The translations under genes were made by a program, and so were the position numbers. Positions 42,752-50,306 of a stretch of 64,000 nucleotides of DNA are shown here, piece after piece; position 1 is the first letter of the stretch, and each line of letters opens with the position of its first letter. The DNA comes from Marinomonas sp. UCMA 3892 (lineage in GTDB: Bacteria > Pseudomonadota > Gammaproteobacteria > Pseudomonadales > Marinomonadaceae), in the NCBI RefSeq assembly GCF_012726345.1, contig NZ_PTXN01000001.1, positions 124,001 through 188,000 of the forward strand, given 5' to 3'. The notes beneath the pieces were generated by a model. It had not been told where the DNA came from. It saw only the letters and a list, made by a program, of their open reading frames with translations, and made no database searches.

Positions 42752-43558
42752 ATGAAAATAAAAAAAACTAACGAATTTAAACAAGCTTTATCCAGAGGAG
42801 AACAGCAGGTTGGGTTCTGGCTTTCAATGGGAAGCTCATACAGTGCTGAAATGTGTGCTTCTGTTGGGTTTCAGTGGCTTTTGATTGACGGAGAGCATGC
42901 ACCTAATAACTTGCAATCGATGCTTTTACAATTACAAGCTATTGCTCCTTATTCTTCTCATCCAGTCGTGCGTCTAGCTGATGATAATCCTACTTTTATT
43001 AAGCAAATATTGGATGTTGGTGCACAGACTTTACTTATACCTATGGTGCAAAGTGCTGAGCAAGCAGAGGCGATTGTTAAGTCGACTCGTTATCCTCCTT
43101 TTGGAACGAGGGGGGTTGGTGCCGCCGCAGCAAGAGCGTCTTTATGGAATGGTATAACGGATTATGTTCATAACGCCAATCAAGATATTTGTGTATTGGT
43201 TCAGGTTGAGTCTGTTACTGCCCTTGAAAATTTAGAATCAATTTGTGCCGTTGAAGGTGTTGATGGTGTTTTTATTGGGCCTGCGGATTTAGCAGCGTCT
43301 ATGGGGCATGTTGGCAATCCCAGTCATCCTGAGGTCAAGCAGGCGATTGAAGAAAGTATTCGAAAAATAATAGCGAGTGGAAAATCAGCAGGTACGTTAA
43401 CCAGTGATTCTGCACAGGCAAAACGGTACATGGAATTAGGCGTAGGATTCGTTGCTGTTGGGTTAGATGTATCACTCATGATGCAAGCGATCAGGAAGCG
43501 TGCAGAGGAATTTGAATTTGGTAAGTCTGCAGTGCAGTCAGACCAATCTGTCTACTAA
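42752..43558 (+). CDS. HpcH/HpaI-family aldolase (5-keto-4-deoxy-D-glucarate aldolase-like)
   Basis: A 268-residue class II aldolase of the HpaI/GarL family. Visible are the general base His49 in [24 protein letters not shown], the metal ligand Glu in [13 protein letters not shown] and Asp in [13 protein letters not shown]. GarL cleaves 5-keto-4-deoxyglucarate to pyruvate and tartronate semialdehyde, which fits the dehydratase encoded two genes upstream. A different 2-keto-3-deoxy acid is possible. An AGAGG ribosome site precedes the ATG. Confidence 0.87.
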   Translation: MKIKKTNEFKQALSRGEQQVGFWLSMGSSYSAEMCASVGFQWLLIDGEHAPNNLQSMLLQLQAIAPYSSHPVVRLADDNPTFIKQILDVGAQTLLIPMVQSAEQAEAIVKSTRYPPFGTRGVGAAAARASLWNGITDYVHNANQDICVLVQVESVTALENLESICAVEGVDGVFIGPADLAASMGHVGNPSHPEVKQAIEESIRKIIASGKSAGTLTSDSAQAKRYMELGVGFVAVGLDVSLMMQAIRKRAEEFEFGKSAVQSDQSVY

Positions 43559-43652
43559 ATGACTAGTAGCAAATTATGAAATGGAAAAATTAATAATGTG
43601 TGTTTAGGCACATTAATGCAAAGACCAACAAACAAAATAAAAGGCATTAAGC

Positions 43653-44609
43653 ATGAAAAAGCATATAAAGTTACTTTCGCTCTCTCTTACTCTCGCTGGG
43701 GCTGTCCTAGCTCAGAGTTCATACGCAGCTTATCCTGAAAAAACCATTACTATGTTGATTCCTTATGGAGCTGGTGGCGGTACCGATGTTTTGGCTAGGG
43801 CCCTACAGCCTGCATTGGAAGAGTCGCTAGGTCAAACCGTTATCGTGAAAAATGTCCCTGGCGGCGGTGGTATTCTAGGTTTTACTCAGCTAGTACATGC
43901 TAAGCCTGATGGTTATACCGTGACAATTCCTAATAATGTAATTTTTGCTACAGAGGGCATGGGGAATGCTACTTACAAGTACAAAGATTTTGATTATTTA
44001 GGCAATATCTTAACGGAAGATTATATTGTAGCCGTTCGTGCTGATGGCCCATGGAATAGTTGGAATGACTTATTAAAAGATATGGAAGAGCATCCAAATA
44101 AAATTAAATTTGGTTTCTCAGGTTATGGCGGATCAACTCATGTTGCTAGTCAGATACTAGCGAATGTTGCAGGTTATCAAGCTAAACAAATCCCTCATGA
44201 TGGTTCTTCTAAGGCAGTAGTTGCTGCAATGGGAGGGCATATTGATGCATTAATGTTGAACCTAGGTGATCTATCTTCTGGTATTAAATCTGGAAAATTG
44301 AAACCATTACTTTCTTTGGGTAGCAAGCGTCTCAGCGAGTACCCAGATGTTCCTACGTTACAAGAAACTGGTATAGATTTAAATTTGACCAATTGGCGAG
44401 GCATTGCAGCACCTGCTGGAGTGAGTGATGAAGTAAAAGTGGCTTGGAATAAAGCCCTAGAGCATGCAGTCAAGGATGAAAAATTTCAGCAGCTGATTGC
44501 TACTCAGGGAGGTCAAGTTGATTTTCAAAAATCAGGTGAAAATTTAGACAAATGGATGTCACTGTTAGCTGAGTCTTTTATTAATACGGCTCATAACTTG
44601 AAAAAATAA
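43653..44609 (+). CDS. tctC: Tripartite tricarboxylate transporter, solute-binding protein (TctC/Bug)
   Basis: A 318-residue periplasmic protein with a signal peptide (MKKHIKLLSLSLTLAGAVLAQSSYAA). The TctC/Bug signature is clear: YPEKTITMLIPYGAGGGTDVLARALQPALEESLGQTVIVKNVPGGGGILGF, then FSGYGGSTHVASQIL. It would capture the aldarate substrate for the TctAB membrane parts. A 60-bp gap with a hairpin separates it from tctB, probably allowing higher expression of this subunit. Confidence 0.93.
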   Translation: MKKHIKLLSLSLTLAGAVLAQSSYAAYPEKTITMLIPYGAGGGTDVLARALQPALEESLGQTVIVKNVPGGGGILGFTQLVHAKPDGYTVTIPNNVIFATEGMGNATYKYKDFDYLGNILTEDYIVAVRADGPWNSWNDLLKDMEEHPNKIKFGFSGYGGSTHVASQILANVAGYQAKQIPHDGSSKAVVAAMGGHIDALMLNLGDLSSGIKSGKLKPLLSLGSKRLSEYPDVPTLQETGIDLNLTNWRGIAAPAGVSDEVKVAWNKALEHAVKDEKFQQLIATQGGQVDFQKSGENLDKWMSLLAESFINTAHNLKK

Positions 44610-44617
44610 GTATAAAA

Positions 44618-44644
44618 GGTCAGGTGGATGTTAGACACCTGACC
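44618..44644 (+). terminator. Intra-operon hairpin between tctC and tctB
   Basis: GGTCAGGTG (44618-44626) and CACCTGACC (44636-44644) form a perfect 9-bp stem with a 9-nt loop, followed by ATATTTTAAC. It probably acts as partial terminator or mRNA 3' protector so the binding protein is made in excess over TctAB. Confidence 0.7.
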
Positions 44645-44669
44645 ATATTTTAACTATTTAGGTGACAAT

Positions 44670-45137
44670 ATGTTTCACTTGAAAGAACAACATGTTTTTT
44701 ATCTTTTTCTCATGGCTGGCGCCGGTTTTTTCTTAAAACTATCTTGGGATATTCCTTCAGGAATAGGTGTAGAAAATGATCCAGGGGCAGCTTTTCTTCC
44801 TATTGTTATTTGTGTCTTGATCTTATTTCTTGTTTCTTATTTGTTTGTTATAGAATTTAGAGAAAAAAGTGAAAAGCTATTTTTTAGTCGTGCTGAGTTT
44901 TTTGCATTAGCTGGAACTTTATTATTGATCTTTGTTTATATATTTATCTTATCTTTAATAGGTTTTTTTGCTTCGACAATAATTTTCTTATTTCTATTTC
45001 AGCGGCTTAATAGTTACCTTTTAAACAGTGGAGGCTTGAGTTATAAATCTTATTTGGTGTCAGCTCTGTTTTCTTTTATAGCGACGCTTTCAATTTATTT
45101 TGTCTTCTCGGTTCTTTTTAAAATGAGTTTGCCGTAG
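44670..45137 (+). CDS. tctB: Tripartite tricarboxylate transporter, small membrane subunit (TctB)
   Basis: A 155-residue membrane protein with four hydrophobic segments and a polar loop after GIGVENDPGAAFLPIVICVLI, a TctB-type arrangement. The position between tctC and tctA identifies it; TctB sequences are otherwise poorly conserved. It is very AT-rich, like the rest of the operon. Confidence 0.85.
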   Translation: MFHLKEQHVFYLFLMAGAGFFLKLSWDIPSGIGVENDPGAAFLPIVICVLILFLVSYLFVIEFREKSEKLFFSRAEFFALAGTLLLIFVYIFILSLIGFFASTIIFLFLFQRLNSYLLNSGGLSYKSYLVSALFSFIATLSIYFVFSVLFKMSLP

Positions 45138-45153
45138 TTAAAGGTGGATTATT

Positions 45154-46638
45154 ATGTTTATGCAATTTGTTCATTCGTTTGACGCTTTTTTAGAACCAAC
45201 CATCTTTCTTGCTATTGCTGCTGGTACTGTTTTAGGGCTGATTTTTGGTTCTTTACCCGGCCTGACAGCTACTATGGGGATTGCTCTTTTATTGCCATTG
45301 ACATTTAGTATGCCGCCTATCAGTGGTATGGGGATGTTGTTTGGTATGTATTGTGGTGCTATATCTGGAGGGTCGATACCTGCTGCTTTGTTAAATATAC
45401 CTGGTACTCCCTCTTCTGTTGCAACCACACTGGATGCTTATCCAATGTCGAAAAGAGGAGAGCCAGGAAGAGCTTTAGGTCTATGTGTTGTCGCTTCTTT
45501 TATTGGCGGAATAATTAGTGTTTTAGTTTTTGCATTATTGTCACCTATTATTGCCAAAGCTGCTCTTGAATTTAGTGCCGTAGAGTATTTTTCATTAGGT
45601 ATTTTTGGTTTAACTATTATCGCATCAGTTTCAGGGCAATCAATTGTGAAGGGATTGGTTGCAGGCCTTATTGGTGTATTGATTTCCTTGATTGGGATTG
45701 ATTCATTGAGTGGCATAGTTAGGCTCACTGCAGATATTCCTGATTTAATTGGCGGTGTAGACTTCATGCCTGCACTAATAGGCTTGTTTGCGTTGTCCCA
45801 AATTATTGGCGATATTGTTTCGAGTCGAAATGCTAAGGGCGCAGAAATAAAAATTAAAGTGGATAATGCTTATCCTCGCTTTAAGGAAACTTTTGGTCTG
45901 TGGCGAGTTTGGTCTGTTAGTTCTGTAATTGGTTCTTTGGTCGGTGCTGTTCCTGGGGCCGGAGGAAGTATTGCTTCTTTTTTAGCTTACGATGTTGCTA
46001 AAAGACAATCAAAGACACCGGAAAAATTTCAAACAGGCCATAATGAAGGAATTGTTGCGTGTGAATCTGCTAATAATGGTATGACCGGCGGTGCATTAAT
46101 TCCAATGATGACATTAGGTATTCCTGGGGATGCTTCTGCCGCAGTGTTAATGGGCGGACTTCTTATACATGGATTACAGCCTGGGCCATTATTGTTTCAG
46201 GATCATGCTGATATCGCTTATGGAATTATTATTGCGTTTCTAATTGCAAATATTTTTATGTTTTGCTTTCAAGCAGTTGGAATAAAACTGTTTGTGAAAG
46301 TTCTACAAATTCCTCGATCTTTCCTTATGCCGTTTATATTGGTTATGTGTATCGTAGGAGCTTATGGAATCAGTGGTTCTCTAACATCTGCTTGGATTTT
46401 ATTGTTCTTTGGGATATTTGGTTACTTTTTGAATCGTTATGGGTTTAGTTCTGCACCTGTTGTCTTAGGTATGATATTGGGCTATATGGTTGAATCTAAT
46501 TTTAGACGAAGCATGGCAATGTACGATAGTGATTGGACTATATTTTTTAGTCATCCTATTAGTCTTGGTTTTATTCTTCTATCTGTAGTTTCTATACTGC
46601 TTCCTTTTTATTACAGATATAAAAGTGCTAAAAAATAA
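45154..46638 (+). CDS. tctA: Tripartite tricarboxylate transporter, large membrane subunit (TctA)
   Basis: A 494-residue polytopic permease. TctA signatures are LGLIFGSLPGLTATMGIALLLPLTF, YCGAISGGSIPAALLNIPGTPSSVATTLDAYPM and the repeat GAVPGAGGSIASFLAYDVAKRQSKTPEKFQTGHNEGIVACESANN, then PMMTLGIPGDASAAVLMGGLLIHGLQPGP. It is the transport channel of the tripartite system and the last gene of the operon; a strong terminator follows. Confidence 0.95.
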   Translation: MFMQFVHSFDAFLEPTIFLAIAAGTVLGLIFGSLPGLTATMGIALLLPLTFSMPPISGMGMLFGMYCGAISGGSIPAALLNIPGTPSSVATTLDAYPMSKRGEPGRALGLCVVASFIGGIISVLVFALLSPIIAKAALEFSAVEYFSLGIFGLTIIASVSGQSIVKGLVAGLIGVLISLIGIDSLSGIVRLTADIPDLIGGVDFMPALIGLFALSQIIGDIVSSRNAKGAEIKIKVDNAYPRFKETFGLWRVWSVSSVIGSLVGAVPGAGGSIASFLAYDVAKRQSKTPEKFQTGHNEGIVACESANNGMTGGALIPMMTLGIPGDASAAVLMGGLLIHGLQPGPLLFQDHADIAYGIIIAFLIANIFMFCFQAVGIKLFVKVLQIPRSFLMPFILVMCIVGAYGISGSLTSAWILLFFGIFGYFLNRYGFSSAPVVLGMILGYMVESNFRRSMAMYDSDWTIFFSHPISLGFILLSVVSILLPFYYRYKSAKK

Positions 46639-46683
46639 ACTATGTCTTTCATATAAAGATCATTAATTTTATCCCTGATGTCT

Positions 46684-46732
46684 AAAAAAAGAGAAGGAGT
46701 TAACTTAGGTTAATTCCTTCTCTTTTTTTTTG
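46684..46732 (+). terminator. Rho-independent terminator of the aldarate operon
   Basis: GAGAAGGAGTTAA (46691-46703) pairs with TTAATTCCTTCTC (46710-46722, one wobble pair), flanked by an A run on the left and a run of ten T on the right. It ends the garD-tctA operon. Confidence 0.9.
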
Positions 46733-46782
46733 CAGTAGTCTTGGTCGTATTCCATGTATGTTGATTATTAAGGAAGTGAAAT

Positions 46783-47628
46783 ATGCCGTTATCATCCAGT
46801 CTACAAAATTATCTATCTGACCTAGGTTTGGTTGTACCAGAGCAGCCAAATATTAAGTTTGTTCAAGCCCTGCAGGCTGAGCATGTGGCTCGTTATAGTT
46901 TCAATAGCTTGGCAGTGGTGTTGGGTGAAGATATTTCTTTGGATCTTGATGCGATCAGCCAGAAAATAGTGACTCGTAGTTTGGGCGGTTATTGCTTTGA
47001 ACATAACAAGCTAACGTTTGAGCTATTAAAAGCCTTGGGTTATGACGTGCAGCTTAAGTTGGCAAGAGTACTGAATAACAATTTTGAGCGCGAAGCGGGC
47101 AGAACGCATCGTGTGACCTTGTTAACGCTAGAAGGAGTGAGCTATTTAGTTGACACCGGTTTTGGTGGTAACGGGCCGATTGCACCATTGCGGTTAGATA
47201 TAAACACACAGCAAGTAGCTGGTTTAGACCGTTATCGAATGCTCGCTAAAGGTAAGGGTGAATATGATTTACAGGTAGTGAAGGGCGATGACTATTTTAC
47301 CCTTTATCGTTTTGATAATGCGACTTACAGCGATGCAGATTGTGCGCTGGGGCATTTTTATTCTCATAAAAACTCCAATGCGGTGTTTCTTAAGAACCTA
47401 ATGGTGACCTTGAAGAAGCAAGACCAGACGATCGCTTTGGTGAATGCAGAGCTGACTATTAGAGACAGCCAAGGTGAGCAGAAGCTGTTGATTGAAAGCC
47501 CTGAGTCCCTTGGGAATATTTTGAGCTCTGAGTTTGATATCAATCTTGAACCTTCGGTAGTTGAACATCTTTTTATCCGCTTTGTAGCGCCTGTTTTGGC
47601 CGAAAATAAAGTTGGGATAACGTCATGA
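46783..47628 (+). CDS. Arylamine N-acetyltransferase (NAT)
   Basis: A 281-residue NAT with the full catalytic triad: Cys71 in RSLGGYCFEHN, His109 in AGRTHRVTLL and Asp124 in YLVDTGFGG. Such enzymes acetylate arylamines and arylhydroxylamines with acetyl-CoA, or act as amide synthases in biosynthetic clusters. Its stop overlaps the next gene (an exporter-like protein) by 4 bp, and a Crp/Fnr gene follows, suggesting a small detoxification unit. The AAGGAAG ribosome site supports the start. Confidence 0.92.
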   Translation: MPLSSSLQNYLSDLGLVVPEQPNIKFVQALQAEHVARYSFNSLAVVLGEDISLDLDAISQKIVTRSLGGYCFEHNKLTFELLKALGYDVQLKLARVLNNNFEREAGRTHRVTLLTLEGVSYLVDTGFGGNGPIAPLRLDINTQQVAGLDRYRMLAKGKGEYDLQVVKGDDYFTLYRFDNATYSDADCALGHFYSHKNSNAVFLKNLMVTLKKQDQTIALVNAELTIRDSQGEQKLLIESPESLGNILSSEFDINLEPSVVEHLFIRFVAPVLAENKVGITS

Positions 47629-48584
47629 GTTCATTTTTTACATTGTTACTTTGGGCTTGGTTGATGGCGTCTTCTTTTATCGTATCGGGTCATATGGTGG
47701 AATACGCCAGTCCGGTTGCGACGTCGGCGTTTCGTTTTTTATTGGCGATGTTAATTATGTTGCCAGCGCTATTGTTTAATTGGCAGCGGGCTAGGTTGAA
47801 TAAAACCGAGCAGTTTAAGGCTTTGTTCGCTTCTCGTCAGCGGCTTTTTCATTATGTGGTGATAAGCGGCGCATTAGTGGGATTTTTTATTGGTTTGTTT
47901 GTGGCGTTGCAGTCGACAACGCCGTTGAATACCTCTGTTTTGTATACGCTTGTTCCCTTAATTGGTGTGATGATAGCGAGAGTTTGGCTCAAGGAAGTCG
48001 CGCCTTTATGGCGAGTCATTGGGTTTGTTCTTGGCTCAATTGGCGCGATGACTGTGTTGTTTTCTACACAAGGTTTTTCTGTACAAGACAACGACGGATT
48101 TCAGTGGCATTCCGGCGATTATATTTTTGTTGGGGCATGTTTCTTATTGGCTTTGCATGTAGTGTCGGTACAAAAATGGGGGCGTTCGTTAGGGGCATTA
48201 TCCGGTGCTTTCATGATTATGTTGTTTGGAACGCTTTGGCTACTGCCTATCGCGTTGATTTGGGGAGAGCTTGATCAGGTGCAATGGTTGTCGCAAGGTT
48301 TCTGGATAAATGTGTTGTATCTGACGGTGTTTACTACCTTATTTACCTTTGTGTTACAGCAGCGTTTGGTCATGACGGTTGGGGCAAGTCGCTTGCTTGC
48401 GATATCTTATACAATACCAGTTTGGGTTGCGTTATTTACCGCGTTGACTCAATCACGTTTATTAAGCTTGGTCGATTGGCCTTTTGCTTCTGGCATTGTA
48501 TTTTTAGGCGTCGCACTGTTTCTTATTGATGGCAATTTAAGCAAGGTAAAGCTCGCTCATGGATCGAACTCAACTTCAAAATAG
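47625..48584 (+). CDS. EamA/DMT-family transporter
   Basis: A 319-residue membrane protein with ten hydrophobic helices in two EamA halves: WLMASSFIVSGHMVEYASPVATSAFRFLLAML and VISGALVGFFIGLFVALQSTTPLNTSVLYTLVPLIGVMIARVWLKE, then FALQQRLVMTVGASRLLAISYTIPVWVAL-like sequence. The ATGA overlap with the NAT gene and 26-bp overlap with the regulator gene show a tight operon. It may export an acetylated or aromatic amine; the substrate is unknown. Confidence 0.88.
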   Translation: MSSFFTLLLWAWLMASSFIVSGHMVEYASPVATSAFRFLLAMLIMLPALLFNWQRARLNKTEQFKALFASRQRLFHYVVISGALVGFFIGLFVALQSTTPLNTSVLYTLVPLIGVMIARVWLKEVAPLWRVIGFVLGSIGAMTVLFSTQGFSVQDNDGFQWHSGDYIFVGACFLLALHVVSVQKWGRSLGALSGAFMIMLFGTLWLLPIALIWGELDQVQWLSQGFWINVLYLTVFTTLFTFVLQQRLVMTVGASRLLAISYTIPVWVALFTALTQSRLLSLVDWPFASGIVFLGVALFLIDGNLSKVKLAHGSNSTSK

Positions 48585-49152
48585 CTTCGAAGCGTATTTT
48601 AACGAATTAGGCTACGATATTGATTGGCAAAGATTGACGGTACCAATGGATGTCCATGTGATTTGCAAAGGCGATTACCTGTTTCAGCAAGGTGATTTTG
48701 CGAATCGTTTGTATTTTTTACATTCTGGATTGGTGCGCTATGTGAGTGTTTCCGATGAGGGGAAAGAGTTCACACAAACTTTTGCGAAGAGCCCGAGAAT
48801 CATTGGTTCAACCAAGGCAATGGTAACCGAGACTCGAGTTTTGTTCGGTATCCAAGCCTTGGAAGACAGTATGGTGTCTTCTTATACTTGGCAAGCTTTT
48901 TACGCCCAAATGCGCCACGATATAGGCTTTTTAGAGTGTTACGCTAAATTCCTTGAGCGTATCTTTATCGTCAAAGAGGAGCGTGAAAATGCCTTTGTAA
49001 AACATTCCGCTGAACGACGCTATTTGGATTTTTGTGCTGCTTATCCTGAGTTAAAAGATTCTATTCCACAGCAGCAAATTGCGTCTTATATCGGTATCAC
49101 GCCAGTCGCTTTGAGTCGTATTCGGCAGAAGCTAAAACTGAGTCGTGGGTGA
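48559..49152 (+). CDS. Crp/Fnr-family transcriptional regulator
   Basis: A 197-residue regulator. The cyclic-nucleotide-type barrel includes MDVHVICKGDYLFQQGDFANRLYFLHSGLVRYVSVSDEGKEFTQTF. The short C-terminal HTH is IPQQQIASYIGITPVALSRIRQKLKLSRG. No Fnr-type cysteine cluster is present. It overlaps the exporter gene by 26 bp, so translation is probably coupled. A ligand cannot be inferred from the sequence; control of its own operon is likely. Confidence 0.87.
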   Translation: MDRTQLQNSFEAYFNELGYDIDWQRLTVPMDVHVICKGDYLFQQGDFANRLYFLHSGLVRYVSVSDEGKEFTQTFAKSPRIIGSTKAMVTETRVLFGIQALEDSMVSSYTWQAFYAQMRHDIGFLECYAKFLERIFIVKEERENAFVKHSAERRYLDFCAAYPELKDSIPQQQIASYIGITPVALSRIRQKLKLSRG

Positions 49153-49285
49153 TTGTCTCGCTTTTAGTCATTGTTTAAATCATCAATCGTTTTATTTCTC
49201 TACTTTCATAATTTAATCATTTGATTAACTGAGTGCATTATTATGCACTGGGCTTATTTATTTATGTTCTGATTAACTCTTGATA

Positions 49286-49317
49286 AAAACGTCAATATAT
49301 CAATGCCTTGACGTTTT
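49286..49317. promoter_or_regulatory. Inverted repeat upstream of the sigma-54 promoter of the SDR gene
   Basis: AAAACGTCAA (49286-49295) and TTGACGTTTT (49308-49317) form a perfect 10-bp inverted repeat with a 12-nt spacer containing TATATCAAT. A TTGATAAA motif at 49280-49287 overlaps its left end; the same motif occurs in the element upstream of the aldehyde dehydrogenase gene. It is a candidate enhancer site for the sigma-54 activator. Confidence 0.55.
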
Positions 49318-49350
49318 CATAAAATAAAATTGTGGCTTTTTTTCGATTTG

Positions 49351-49364
49351 GGCACACTCCATGC
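49351..49364 (+). promoter_or_regulatory. Putative sigma-54 promoter (-24/-12) of the SDR gene
   Basis: GGCACACTCCATGC matches the sigma-54 consensus: GG at 49351-49352, exactly ten bases, GC at 49363-49364, with CAC directly after the GG. It lies about 80 nt before the ATG of the coniferyl-alcohol-dehydrogenase-like gene. Confidence 0.65.
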
Positions 49365-49444
49365 AATTCTCCTTGTAGCTGACTGGCAAAGTGGTGTCTC
49401 TCTACTTTGCCTTACGTTTCATAAAAAAAATAAGGGGAAACAAG

Positions 49445-50212
49445 ATGACATTAGTGAATAAAACCATTGTGGTTACCGGTGTGTCTTCAGGTATCGGTGC
49501 TGATGTTGCTCGATTAGCTCGCTTTCATGGTGCGCGTGTTATCGGAGTAGATCGCAATGAACCAAGTATGACGCTGGATGGCTTTGTACAAATAGATTTA
49601 GGTAATCCTACGGCGATTGATGCGGCGCTCGCTGCTTTGCCTGAAAAAATTGATGCCTTGTGTAATATCGCTGGTGTGCCAGGCACTGCAGATGCCGAGT
49701 TGGTTGGTCGCGTGAATTATTTGGGGTTGCGCCATTTAAGTGAAGCTTTGATTCCTAGATTCAATCAAGGGGCCAGTATTGTCAATGTGGCTTCTGTGTT
49801 AGGTATCGAGTGGCCAGAGCGTCTTGAACAGCATAAAGCATTGGCTGGTACCTCTTATTTTGAAGAAGGTGCTGCTTGGCTGAAAAAGAACCCAGTTCCA
49901 CAAGAAACCTGTTATCAGTATTTCAAAGAAGCTCTTATTGTTTGGTCAACGCAGCAAGCTTTTACTTGGTTCCGTGATCATGGCGTACGTATGAATTGCG
50001 TGGCTCCAGGTCCTGTTTTTACGCCAATTTTAGGCGATTTTGTATCTATGCTTGGTGAAGAGCGAGTTCAAAAAGACGCCGAGCGTATGTTACGTCCTGC
50101 TTATTCGGATGAAGTGGCAGAAGTGATCGCTTTTCTTTGCTCCGATGCTTCCCGTTGGGTATGTGGCGTGAATATACCTGTTGATGGTGGATTGGCTTCG
50201 ACTTATCTTTAA
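49445..50212 (+). CDS. calA: Short-chain dehydrogenase, coniferyl-alcohol dehydrogenase-like
   Basis: A 255-residue SDR with the start at 49445 (AAGGGGAAA ribosome site). The NAD site is TGVSSGIGAD (residues 11-20), the catalytic Ser117 lies in NVASVLG, and Tyr157/Lys161 in CYQYFKEAL. The C-terminus RWVCGVNIPVDGGLAS is usual for the family. The overall sequence and exact 255-residue length recall coniferyl-alcohol dehydrogenase of Pseudomonas, which oxidises lignin-type allylic alcohols to aldehydes. The adjacent sigma-54 aromatic regulator and aldehyde dehydrogenase fit. Other hydroxysteroid- or aryl-alcohol dehydrogenases are possible. Confidence 0.78.
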   Translation: MTLVNKTIVVTGVSSGIGADVARLARFHGARVIGVDRNEPSMTLDGFVQIDLGNPTAIDAALAALPEKIDALCNIAGVPGTADAELVGRVNYLGLRHLSEALIPRFNQGASIVNVASVLGIEWPERLEQHKALAGTSYFEEGAAWLKKNPVPQETCYQYFKEALIVWSTQQAFTWFRDHGVRMNCVAPGPVFTPILGDFVSMLGEERVQKDAERMLRPAYSDEVAEVIAFLCSDASRWVCGVNIPVDGGLASTYL

Positions 50213-50243
50213 ATATTCAGAATATGGTAGATCGACGGAAGCT

Positions 50244-50287
50244 GATAAGCCTGTGATTGTGCTGTATCACAGGCTTATCTGATTTTT
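50244..50287. terminator. Strong hairpin terminator between convergent SDR and sigma-54 activator genes
   Basis: GATAAGCCTGTGAT (50244-50257) and ATCACAGGCTTATC (50266-50279) form a perfect 14-bp stem with an 8-nt loop, followed by TGATTTTT on the + strand. Confidence 0.85.
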
Positions 50288-50306
50288 AAATGACCACTTT
50301 TTTGTT

